A stretch of 47,144 bases of DNA from an uncultured Clostridia bacterium (GTDB taxonomy: Bacteria; Bacillota; Clostridia; Oscillospirales; Acutalibacteraceae): NCBI GenBank assembly GCA_944384855.1, contig CALWUY010000054.1, positions 1-47,144 of the forward strand, given 5' to 3'. The notes below the pieces were generated by a model. It saw nothing but the letters and a program-made list of their open reading frames with translations, searched no databases and was not told the origin of the DNA. Positions 25,516 through 33,756 of this stretch are shown here, piece by piece. Each line of letters starts with the position of its first letter. The first letter of the stretch is position 1. A program made the translations under genes and the position numbers.

Positions 25516-26958
25516 ATGATTGAACGCAAAGTAATTCCCGGCGCTGAAATATCTTTCTTTTCAGCGGCGCACGGCACTTATTTCAAACAGTTTGACGGGC
25601 TGTATGAATCATTGAAAAAATACCATGATTACACTGTATCCCTGGTGAAACAAAACGGTGTCAAAGTAAATGATTACGGCATAATAACGGACAACACTGA
25701 AGCCTTTGAACTTTCCCGAAAAATTTCCGCCGATACCGATTTAATAATATGCAATATGATAACCTACGCTACTTCTTCTGTTTTTGCGCCTGTTGTCCTT
25801 AACTGCAAAGCCCCGGTTATTCTGCTGGCGCTACAGCCGCGAAAGGCTTTAGATTATACAAAGGCTTCTACATATATGCAGCTTGAAAACGATAATATCT
25901 GTTCTGTACCTGAGTTTACCGGAGTAGCTGTAAGACTGGGAAAGCCCGTAGCTGACGTTATAATAGGCTGCCTGTACGACGATGAAAAAGCCGCCGGGGA
26001 GATTTCCGACTGGTGCGGTATTGCAAAGGTACTTAACAGCCTTAAAGGCGCGCGTATAGGGTTAATGGGACATGTGCTGGAAGCAATGTACGATATGCAC
26101 ACCGACCCTACGGCAGTATCCGCGGCATTCGGTCTGCATGTGCCTTTAATAGAAGTAGACGACGCCGTTGAATTTTACAGGTCCGCAGCTGAATCGGAAA
26201 TATCGGCAAAAAAGAGAATTATACTTGAAGAGTTTGAAACCCCTGAACCCAAAAGCGATCCGATTACAAGAAAGCTTACCGCCTCCGATTTGGAAAAATC
26301 AGCCAAAGCGGCGGTAGCCCTTGACAAACTGGTTGAAAAGTATAATCTGACGGGTCTGGCATATTATTATGAGGGCAGTGAAAACAGCCTGACAAGTGAA
26401 GTCGTATCCTCATTTATAGTGGGAAACTCAATTTTGAATGCACAGGGCATTCCGATGTGCGGCGAATTTGACATCAAGACATGTATTGCAATGCTCATTA
26501 TGGACCGTCTTTCCATAGGAGGAAGTTTTGCGGAATTTCATCCCTTTGATTTTGAAAATGACTTCATACTCGTAGGACATGACGGACCCCACCATATAGC
26601 GATTGCAGACAGCAAACCGATACTCAGAAGCCTTACAAAATTCCACGGCAAGACCGGAAGCGGAACCTCAGTGGAATTTAAAATAAAGGAGGGACCTATA
26701 ACCATGCTCGGTATAACCCAAAATGCCGGCGGCAAATTCAAATTTGTCATAGGAGAAGGTTATTCCAAAAAAGGAGATATTCCTCCTACGGGCAATACAA
26801 ACACAAGAGGTTTTTTTGAGCCTGATACACGTGATTTTATTAAAAAATGGGTTATGGAGGGTCCTACACACCACTATGCCCTCGGAATAGGCCACAAAGC
26901 AGATATAATAAAAAAAATAGCGGACATTTTAGGAATAGAAAGTATAATAGTAAGGTGA
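25516..26958 (+). CDS. L-fucose/L-arabinose isomerase family protein
   Basis: This 480-residue cytoplasmic protein resembles the FucI/AraA ketol isomerase superfamily, which interconverts aldoses and ketoses with Mn2+. It has an N-terminal Rossmann-like half with LIICNMITYATSSVFAPVVL and LNSLKGARIGLMGHVLEAMYDMHTD, and a catalytic half containing GIPMCGEFDIKTCIAMLIMD (conserved Glu), FAEFHPFDFENDFILVGHDG (candidate metal ligands Glu, Asp, His), and a final THHYALGIGH. Identity with a specific isomerase cannot be claimed. The next gene starts 7 bases after its stop, and its ribosome binding site (AAGGTGAT) spans the stop, so the pair is coupled. Confidence 0.8.
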   Translation: MIERKVIPGAEISFFSAAHGTYFKQFDGLYESLKKYHDYTVSLVKQNGVKVNDYGIITDNTEAFELSRKISADTDLIICNMITYATSSVFAPVVLNCKAPVILLALQPRKALDYTKASTYMQLENDNICSVPEFTGVAVRLGKPVADVIIGCLYDDEKAAGEISDWCGIAKVLNSLKGARIGLMGHVLEAMYDMHTDPTAVSAAFGLHVPLIEVDDAVEFYRSAAESEISAKKRIILEEFETPEPKSDPITRKLTASDLEKSAKAAVALDKLVEKYNLTGLAYYYEGSENSLTSEVVSSFIVGNSILNAQGIPMCGEFDIKTCIAMLIMDRLSIGGSFAEFHPFDFENDFILVGHDGPHHIAIADSKPILRSLTKFHGKTGSGTSVEFKIKEGPITMLGITQNAGGKFKFVIGEGYSKKGDIPPTGNTNTRGFFEPDTRDFIKKWVMEGPTHHYALGIGHKADIIKKIADILGIESIIVR

Positions 26959-26965
26959 TTATATT

Positions 26966-29071
26966 ATGTTCGACAGGATTTGTCTTGAGGTAAGTTTAAA
27001 ACCGTTTAAAAAAACCGACAAAAATTACATTGAAAAAATCTGCAGCGAAATATACGGCAGCTGGAAGGCGCTGCTTGATAACCGAAAGGAAATTTCCATA
27101 ATGCTCTGGGCCGGAGACGGAAGTGAAATTTTAGAGTATAACCGTGAGCTTAATCAAAGCTTCGAATGGGCTTACTGGGTAGGAACGGCAAACCGCGAAA
27201 TCCTGAAGGAAGGTCAGCCCAAATATACGTCTCTGCACACATGCAAGCAATTATATATTGAAAATCCTCCGGTAATGACATATAAAATTTTAAAGGATAT
27301 TATAAGCTCTTTTAAAAAAATAGGAAAATTATATTTTCCAAAAAGCAAAATAACCGTAGGCGAGACATTCGACATAGGACCGGAATTTGCCGTATCCGAT
27401 TTCAAATATAACCGGCATAAAGAAATATGTACCGGCTCAAAACTTGACAGCTTCGGATTTTTAGATTCCACCGCGCTTCTGAATAAAGACAGCAAGCCCT
27501 ACGCCGCATACCCTGACGGTATACCTCAGGATACGCCGTTTGCCGAATTTTTAGGAAAACAGTCTGAAGTTTTCCTGAAGGATATGGACTTTGACTATCT
27601 GTGGCTGTCTAACGGTTTGGGGTTCAGTTCTAATCCATGGGATCTGACCGGAAAAATATTTGACGGAAAAGAATTCAAAATAAACAACCTTGAAAAAATC
27701 AAAAACGATGTATTCAACTTCTGGCGTATTCTGGTAAAAGAACTTCCCGATATTCCGATAATGGTACGGGGCACAAACAACTCCGCCGGAATAGATTACG
27801 CCACCGACGGCGTACCGCTGTATGATATCTATAAAAGCGGTTTCAATATAACGCCTCCGCCCAATTCGCCGTGGTCTGCCCTGACGGACGACTTTGGTCT
27901 TGAAATTATGGGACATCTGACACGTATATGTGAACTGCCCGGTTCTGATATATTTTACAGATATTATATACACGACCCCTGGTGGGTAAATACTCCCTGG
28001 TACGATCGTTACAACTCTTCCCCGCACGATATATACCTGCCTCTTGCCCTGTCGCGAATAGACGAAAACGGGAACGTGGCGGCAGCAAACTCTTTAAATA
28101 TCCTGAGTATTGACAACTCATTCGGTGATATGCCGAAATCGTGCATTTATGAACCGCTCCCTCATATATTAAAAGCGGAAAAAGATCTTCCCGATGATAT
28201 ACCGCCGCTTGTATGGGTATATCCCCTCAGAGAATATACAACCTCCCGCTCAGAAACCGCTTTGAAAGAAATGTACTTCGGAGATAACTTCATAAAACGC
28301 GAAATCAATAACGGACTGTTCCTAAGCTCTGTAATATCATCAGACAATATTCTCGGTCTTAAAGCAAATTGTTTTAAGAAAAGTATTTTGATATCTCCTG
28401 TTCCGGAAACAAAAGAAGTTTTAGATAAGCTGCAGGAATTTGCAGACAGCGGTATAAATATAGCGTTTTACGGCAGCAAAGAATATGCCGAATCAAAAAA
28501 ATTCAACCTTGATTTTACGGATATTTTCGGAAACGAATCCTTGCTCGAAGACATAGAAAAATTCAATTTCAGCATAAAATTTTCCAAAAAAGCAGATATT
28601 GATAAAAACATTGCTCTGACAGTTTCCTGTCATGACAACGGATACATATTTTCGGTATATAATCCAAATCTCACTACCGATACTTTAATGCGTTTTCCCC
28701 TGGGGGCACCTATTCTTACAGGCTATGACTGCGAAATCAAGGACGGTCACTCAGTATACCGGTTTCCAATGTCTGTTCACAGCGAATGCAGGGTTTTTGT
28801 AAACAGTGAAGATACAGTTATTTCCCTTAAGGAATGCCCTCCGGTAAATACTGTTTTCCACCGAAAGCTTTTGCTAAGCGGTCTTAAAAACGCCGCGGTT
28901 TATGTGTTCCCCGAAAGCCGAAAAAACCAATCGGTTTCATTCTCAAATAACTGCGGCGATGATACTCCGGTTTTCGATGAACGCTTTAAAAGAATTGAAG
29001 ATGATAAATGGGGGGTTTTATACAAAGCAGAAAATATAACCGGTGAGTGTATGATTTTATTCCCGTTTTAA
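26966..29071 (+). CDS. 701-residue protein of unassigned family, glycosidase-like in layout
   Basis: I do not recognise a named family. There is no signal peptide. Segments end in polar and aromatic residues after beta-strand-like stretches, as in TIM-barrel glycosidases: ITVGETFDIGPEF (about 131), YLWLSNGLGFSSNPWD, IPIMVRGTNNSAGID, IFYRYYIHDPWWVNTPWYDR, and IYLPLALSRIDENG. After about residue 440 there is a region like an accessory Rossmann domain (GINIAFYGSKEYAES) and a beta-rich tail (about 540-701). It is translationally coupled to the isomerase-like gene and faces the mannosidase operon. It may be a glycoside hydrolase or lyase; this is inference from shape and context. Confidence 0.75.
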   Translation: MFDRICLEVSLKPFKKTDKNYIEKICSEIYGSWKALLDNRKEISIMLWAGDGSEILEYNRELNQSFEWAYWVGTANREILKEGQPKYTSLHTCKQLYIENPPVMTYKILKDIISSFKKIGKLYFPKSKITVGETFDIGPEFAVSDFKYNRHKEICTGSKLDSFGFLDSTALLNKDSKPYAAYPDGIPQDTPFAEFLGKQSEVFLKDMDFDYLWLSNGLGFSSNPWDLTGKIFDGKEFKINNLEKIKNDVFNFWRILVKELPDIPIMVRGTNNSAGIDYATDGVPLYDIYKSGFNITPPPNSPWSALTDDFGLEIMGHLTRICELPGSDIFYRYYIHDPWWVNTPWYDRYNSSPHDIYLPLALSRIDENGNVAAANSLNILSIDNSFGDMPKSCIYEPLPHILKAEKDLPDDIPPLVWVYPLREYTTSRSETALKEMYFGDNFIKREINNGLFLSSVISSDNILGLKANCFKKSILISPVPETKEVLDKLQEFADSGINIAFYGSKEYAESKKFNLDFTDIFGNESLLEDIEKFNFSIKFSKKADIDKNIALTVSCHDNGYIFSVYNPNLTTDTLMRFPLGAPILTGYDCEIKDGHSVYRFPMSVHSECRVFVNSEDTVISLKECPPVNTVFHRKLLLSGLKNAAVYVFPESRKNQSVSFSNNCGDDTPVFDERFKRIEDDKWGVLYKAENITGECMILFPF

Positions 29072-29072
29072 G

Positions 29073-29107
29073 AAAAATCCGAAAGACTCGAAGTCTTTCG
29101 GATTTTT
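29073..29107. terminator. Bidirectional terminator between converging sugar operons
   Basis: A 16-bp perfect stem (29073-29088 with 29092-29107) with a 3-base loop (CGA), A-run and T-run on either side. It starts just after the stop of the 701-residue protein and ends 4 bases before the esterase stop. Confidence 0.9.
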
Positions 29108-29111
29108 TGAT

Positions 29112-29966
29112 TTACTGTGTATATCTGAGTATAAACTCAACCAATATTTCCTGTATTTCTTCACCGTCAGGATAAGCTCCCGTAACATCGCCTATCGGCT
29201 CAAAACAGTGCCCGCCGTTATGTGAAATGACTAATTTGGCCCGGACTCCGCATTTTTTCAGCGCTTCATACATTATTTCCGAAGAATTGCACAAGACAAG
29301 ATCATCACTGCTGCCGGCACACAAAATTGTAGGCGGACAGTCTCTGTCTGCATAGCATATAGGGCTTGTAAGCTTTCTGGTCTCTATACTGTCACAGCCG
29401 TTATAGCGGTCTGACAGCGTGCCTAAATTATGATTTTTCGGATACTCTCCGTTATCAAAAAGAATTGTTATAGGACTCAGCGGCGCTGTCGCAGTAATTT
29501 TAAAATCTGCGTCAAGGCTCGTTTCGCATTTAAAATCATCAGCGTTTCCGTAGGCTACCATAAGGGCAAGATGCCCTCCGGCAGAATGTCCTGAAGTGAT
29601 AATATTATACTTGTCTATCTCTAACACATCCGCATAATGACACACATAGCGCAAAGCGTCAAAACAGTCTGTAACAATGTCCGGCATGGCAATTTTCGGG
29701 TCTGCCGCTGTACGGTAATCGATAGACACCGCCGCATATCCGTATTCTCTGAGTATATTTACCGACGGCCGTGAAAAATCCAGCATACTTGCCCGTGATT
29801 CCTCAAACCAGCCTCCTCCCGTGATAAGAAAATAAAGCGGCGCTTTTTCATATCTTTTCTTGGTCGGCGGCAAAAAAGTAAGCATCAGTTCCTTGCCGCC
29901 CACAGCCTTGAATACAAGATCCGCCTGACCGTTTGTCTTTGGCACACTTATTGAATTGTTCATCAT
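29112..29966 (-). CDS. Alpha/beta-hydrolase, carbohydrate-esterase or lipase-like
   Basis: This 284-residue cytoplasmic hydrolase of the acetylesterase/BD-FAE type has an oxyanion-hole segment YFLITGGGWFEES, the nucleophile elbow SGHSAGGHLAL (Ser128), an acid in AGSSDDLV, and the His in SHNGGHCFEP. It may remove acetyl or other acyl groups from sugars. I chose the ATG at 29966 because GGGAG lies 5 bases upstream; the open frame extends further but into the previous gene. It is the last gene of the mannosidase operon, 13 bases after the SIS gene, so it probably deacylates the imported glycan before or after hydrolysis. Confidence 0.86.
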   Translation of the reverse strand: MMNNSISVPKTNGQADLVFKAVGGKELMLTFLPPTKKRYEKAPLYFLITGGGWFEESRASMLDFSRPSVNILREYGYAAVSIDYRTAADPKIAMPDIVTDCFDALRYVCHYADVLEIDKYNIITSGHSAGGHLALMVAYGNADDFKCETSLDADFKITATAPLSPITILFDNGEYPKNHNLGTLSDRYNGCDSIETRKLTSPICYADRDCPPTILCAGSSDDLVLCNSSEIMYEALKKCGVRAKLVISHNGGHCFEPIGDVTGAYPDGEEIQEILVEFILRYTQ

Positions 29967-29979
29967 TTCCACTCCCTGC

Positions 29980-30606
29980 TTAATTCTCAAAAAACTCTTC
30001 CTCAACAGCCGCGCAGATATAATGATATACCGGCAAATGAAGCTCCTGAATTTTGAATGTTTCCGTTTGAGGAACACAAACGCAGATATCCGCGGTATTC
30101 TTAAGTTTACCTCCGCTCCCGCCGGTAAGACCTATAACCTTTATACCTAACGCCTTGGCTACTTTAGCCGCCGCACAAACATTAGCGGAGTTTCCGGACG
30201 TACTTATCGCTATCAGCAGATCGTTTTTTCCGCCCAGCGACATAAGCGGCTGCGCATAAACAAGAACAGGGTCAACATCATTACAGAACGCAGAATTAAG
30301 CGCTGTCATTGAAGGCAGTGAAATTGCCGGAAGCGCCTGCTGAAGCTTATTTAAAATATCTTCTTCCAAACACGGATTATTAGCTTTCATCTCGGCTTTT
30401 TTCGCTTCGCTCAAAGGGCGTTTTTTTAAAAATCCCTTCATCAGTTCCCCGACGATATGCTCACAGTCGGCACAGCTGCCGCCGTTTCCGCACATCAACA
30501 GCTTGCCGCCGTTTTTATAGCATTCTATAACCGCTTCTTTAGCGGAATATATCTCACTTTCAATAACTTTTAGTTCCGGATAACGTTGCAACAATTCTTT
30601 TAACAT
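29980..30606 (-). CDS. SIS-domain sugar-phosphate isomerase (GmhA-like)
   Basis: This 208-residue protein has a SIS fold related to phosphoheptose isomerase: KLLMCGNGGSCADCEHIVGEL near residue 35, LIAISTSGNSANV near 132, and ELHLPVYHYICAAVEEEFF at the C-terminus with the conserved Glu and His. Such enzymes isomerise or bind phospho-sugars. Gram-positive anaerobes seldom make heptose, and the gene lies between a ROK kinase and an esterase, so a catabolic role on the phosphorylated sugar product is more likely. It is 9 bases downstream of the ROK gene. Confidence 0.85.
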   Translation of the reverse strand: MLKELLQRYPELKVIESEIYSAKEAVIECYKNGGKLLMCGNGGSCADCEHIVGELMKGFLKKRPLSEAKKAEMKANNPCLEEDILNKLQQALPAISLPSMTALNSAFCNDVDPVLVYAQPLMSLGGKNDLLIAISTSGNSANVCAAAKVAKALGIKVIGLTGGSGGKLKNTADICVCVPQTETFKIQELHLPVYHYICAAVEEEFFEN

Positions 30607-30615
30607 TTTTTCACC

Positions 30616-31563
30616 TCATAAAAGCGCGGTAGCAACCGCCGCATAATCGCCGATTTCTTCGCCTAATTCCGCGGGAACAACTTTGCATACCTCAGATGAT
30701 ATACTCAGCGCTTCCTTTCTTATTTCTGTTTCCGCATATTGCCATAACAGATCACGGCTTCTCGCAAATATGCTGCCTATGACGATAACCTCCGGGTTAA
30801 GTATATCTATTATAACTGACAGCCCCTTGCCCAAATGCTCGCCGCAGACTCTGTATACCTCGGCCGCCGTACTGTCTCCCGCAAGCGCTGCTTCTGCTAT
30901 TGATTTTGCGGTTATGTCCTGCGATGTCATACCTTTCCTGAAATATGCGGGATATTCTCCTGTCTGGATTTTTTCCAAGGCCAGCATATATCCTAACTGC
31001 GCTATTCCTCCGCCGCTGCAGAAGCCCTCAAAAGAACCCTTCTTACCGTAACCTACCGGTCCGAATTTTTCAAGCCTTATATGCCCGAGTTCCCCGGCGT
31101 TGTCATTGGTTCCGCTGTACAGCCTGCCGTTAAGTATAAGTCCGGCTCCCAGTCCGGTGCCGAAGGTTAAAAAAACCATATTCTCGCTTCCCCTGCCGGC
31201 TCCGAACTTCCATTCGGCAACCGCGCAGGCATTGGCATCGTTCTGCAAAAGGGTCTTTACTCCGAAGTGTGACTCTACCTGTCTGACAATTTCAACATTA
31301 TCCCAACCTACCAGATTAGGAGGACTCATAATAACGCCTCTTTTGCTGTCCAGCGGTCCCCCGCATGAAATTCCTATCGCCTGAGGTTTAATATCCGAGA
31401 TATCCTCCGCCATTTCTATAAGCCTTTGTATTACAGCCTGAGGTGACGTGCCCTTTTCAGTATCATATTTACTCTTATTAAGTATAGTTATGTTTTTACC
31501 GTCCCAATCTGCGGTTATAACAGCGCACTTTGTGCCGCCTATATCAAATCCTAAAACTCTCAT
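30616..31563 (-). CDS. ROK-family sugar kinase lacking the zinc cysteines
   Basis: This 315-residue kinase has the ATP phosphate motif LGFDIGGTKCAV at the N-terminus, a second loop FGTGLGAGLILNG (about 130), the sugar-binding NDANACAVAEW with the catalytic Asp, and GELGHIRL with the conserved His. Most ROK proteins then carry a CxCGxxGCxE zinc site. Here the same place reads VGYGKKGSFE, so all three Cys are replaced (Val, Tyr, Ser). A helix-turn-helix is absent, so it is an enzyme, not a repressor. Mannose, glucose or N-acetylmannosamine are candidate substrates by context. It lies in the mannosidase operon. Confidence 0.88.
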   Translation of the reverse strand: MRVLGFDIGGTKCAVITADWDGKNITILNKSKYDTEKGTSPQAVIQRLIEMAEDISDIKPQAIGISCGGPLDSKRGVIMSPPNLVGWDNVEIVRQVESHFGVKTLLQNDANACAVAEWKFGAGRGSENMVFLTFGTGLGAGLILNGRLYSGTNDNAGELGHIRLEKFGPVGYGKKGSFEGFCSGGGIAQLGYMLALEKIQTGEYPAYFRKGMTSQDITAKSIAEAALAGDSTAAEVYRVCGEHLGKGLSVIIDILNPEVIVIGSIFARSRDLLWQYAETEIRKEALSISSEVCKVVPAELGEEIGDYAAVATALL

Positions 31564-31583
31564 TGCTTTTTCCTTATCTGAAT

Positions 31584-33746
31584 TTATACATTTTTTATAT
31601 TTTCAATCAAAACAACAGATAACGGTTCAATTTCAATTATATTTTCACTTATAATTTCACCTTCGCTATCCGGCGAAGTATACATCGTTTTTCCCTTTAT
31701 GCCGTTTATCCTGCAAACTGATTTTTCATTTGTAAAATTAACTATGAAACAGCCGCAGCCGCCGTCTGACGATGTATAACAGGAACACAGTACCGGACTC
31801 GTAACCGCAGTTTTTGAAGAAAAGGTTATATTTATTTCCGGTTCCGCCTGAATTTTCGGAGGTTTAACCATTCTTCCGGAATGCAGATATTTTTTGAATC
31901 TGCCCCTTCTCCAAGCATTCATATTCCTGACAAGCTCTATGGCCGAATCCTGATCCGGCATATATTTTTCAGAAAACATACTTTGTCCCCATGCCCACTG
32001 AACTCTGCCTTGGTCATTTATTACAAGAGTCAGAAAATCGCCGGCTGTAAATGAGTACGCAAGCCTGTATAAAAGACTGTATTCATTTTCCCGCGGATTT
32101 ACCGCGCCTTCTGCACAGACCTGATTGCCCATAAAATTATTTATGTATTCGTGATAAAGATACGAATAAAGCGGTACGGCTTCGCCTGTGAAATAATTAA
32201 GCTCAAATCGGTTATCGCTGAACATCAGCTCCGGTATAAACACCTGTGCCGCCGCTGATTCACATCCGAAAAGCATTTTTTGATTTTTAAGCTCCTTTTT
32301 AATCGAGCGTATAATATCGATTACCGCTTGAGACTGCCATTTGCCCGGTACCGGCGGATGTCCGTGTTCTTTTGAGTAACACATATATGCCGTGCCTCCG
32401 TGGTTTTGGTCTAACAGCTGAACATAATCTATTTTCGCTTTGTCCATCTTTAAAACTTCATTTTTCAAAGTTTCTTTGCAAAACGGATGCGCAGGACACA
32501 AATCATATCCGTAACGCTGAAAAGTACAAATCTCAGACAGCGGCAGGTCACCTTTCGGAGATACGCACATAGCATCACTGAGACCTGATGATCTGAAAAT
32601 TTCTTCCATATTATAATCTGCGATATTACTTACCTGCGTCCATCCGAATCCGCTGCAGTAAACGCCCAGTAAATGACCGTTTTTATGTAAAGCGTCTATA
32701 TATTCTTCTAAAGCTTTTTCTCCTCCGTACGGCGGCCATACATATGGCGGCGCCCACGGAGCAGTACCCTCCCAATGCATAAGTATTACCATTATTTTGC
32801 TTTCAAGCTTTTCAGCGAAATCCAAAATATATTTTAAGCCGTTTATGTAAGGATACATTGCGTTCGGCTCCATTATGTCGGTATCATGATGTCCTCTCAC
32901 ACAGTATGTGATTACTACCGGAGACTCGCCGTACCAATCAGGCAGACAGGTATTTTCTTCTATCTTGGGAATATTCAGGCTTTCTGACATATCCAGCCAA
33001 TTACGGTAAATATCGGCGCCGTCCTGCCAGTCGCCCTCAAACACCGAAAGCACTGTATCATAATCCGTACTGTATATTCCGCCGTTTACTCCCGGATATA
33101 CCCTCATAACTAATTTTACCCCGTCATCTGCGGCATAAAAATCAATATGCTTGGTATTGTTCGCATTATCGTGAGCTCCTAAATAGATGTTTCCCTTATC
33201 GCTTAAGCAGGCAATAAAAGGACTGCACAGCATTCCCGGATACATTGCATAGCTGCCAAGACTCGGATACTCCGGCTCAAAATGCCTGAAACCGCTGTTT
33301 TCACGTTGAGTGATGTTCCTGATTATCGCGCCCTCATTATATGGAAACAGTATTCTGCTGTTGCCGCCGTTATCTTCAAATGAATTTTCTACGCTTATTC
33401 CCGGAAATTCCAGCCATTCAAGCTGTAATTCAGACTCGACCGAAGCCCTGAAACTTATATCAGGGGAATCTTTGCTGTAACTTATACTTATGCGCGCTGT
33501 AAGTTCTGTCTCTTCAAAAGATGTATAAGTAATAACACAAAGTCCGTCGGAAATATCCGTATTGCTGACTTGTGCCTCTGAGACATCGGTTACTGTTTTA
33601 TCACCGTTTTCATTTCTGAGACATATTGTTAAAATACTTGGCTGTATACCGCTTAAAAGATTGTTCCCACCTTTAATCAGCGATGATACCTTTCCGGATT
33701 GCTCATTTACATTTAAAATACTGTTTTTGCTGACTATTTCTATCAT
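31584..33746 (-). CDS. DUF6259-type glycosidase-like protein
   Basis: This 720-residue protein has no signal peptide. It has an N-terminal beta-sandwich like those of galactose-mutarotase-type domains (about 1-250), then a TIM-barrel segment with IMVILMHWEGTAPWAPPYVW, LGVYCSGFGWTQVS, KIDYVQLLDQNHGG (Asp at a strand end, candidate catalytic residue), and MLFGCESAAAQVFIPE, and a beta-rich C-terminus. The pattern fits the DUF6259 family, which is related to alpha-retaining glycosidases such as GH101. Family assignment is from memory of the motif layout. It lies between the mannosidase and ROK genes, so it probably acts on the same glycan. Confidence 0.72.
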   Translation of the reverse strand: MIEIVSKNSILNVNEQSGKVSSLIKGGNNLLSGIQPSILTICLRNENGDKTVTDVSEAQVSNTDISDGLCVITYTSFEETELTARISISYSKDSPDISFRASVESELQLEWLEFPGISVENSFEDNGGNSRILFPYNEGAIIRNITQRENSGFRHFEPEYPSLGSYAMYPGMLCSPFIACLSDKGNIYLGAHDNANNTKHIDFYAADDGVKLVMRVYPGVNGGIYSTDYDTVLSVFEGDWQDGADIYRNWLDMSESLNIPKIEENTCLPDWYGESPVVITYCVRGHHDTDIMEPNAMYPYINGLKYILDFAEKLESKIMVILMHWEGTAPWAPPYVWPPYGGEKALEEYIDALHKNGHLLGVYCSGFGWTQVSNIADYNMEEIFRSSGLSDAMCVSPKGDLPLSEICTFQRYGYDLCPAHPFCKETLKNEVLKMDKAKIDYVQLLDQNHGGTAYMCYSKEHGHPPVPGKWQSQAVIDIIRSIKKELKNQKMLFGCESAAAQVFIPELMFSDNRFELNYFTGEAVPLYSYLYHEYINNFMGNQVCAEGAVNPRENEYSLLYRLAYSFTAGDFLTLVINDQGRVQWAWGQSMFSEKYMPDQDSAIELVRNMNAWRRGRFKKYLHSGRMVKPPKIQAEPEINITFSSKTAVTSPVLCSCYTSSDGGCGCFIVNFTNEKSVCRINGIKGKTMYTSPDSEGEIISENIIEIEPLSVVLIENIKNV

Positions 33747-33756
33747 ATCGAATCAC

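Noticed and set aside
27551-28027. 158-residue minus-strand frame inside the 701-residue gene
   Set aside because: Composition follows the opposite-strand codons and no ribosome binding site is seen; the + frame has the coupled start.
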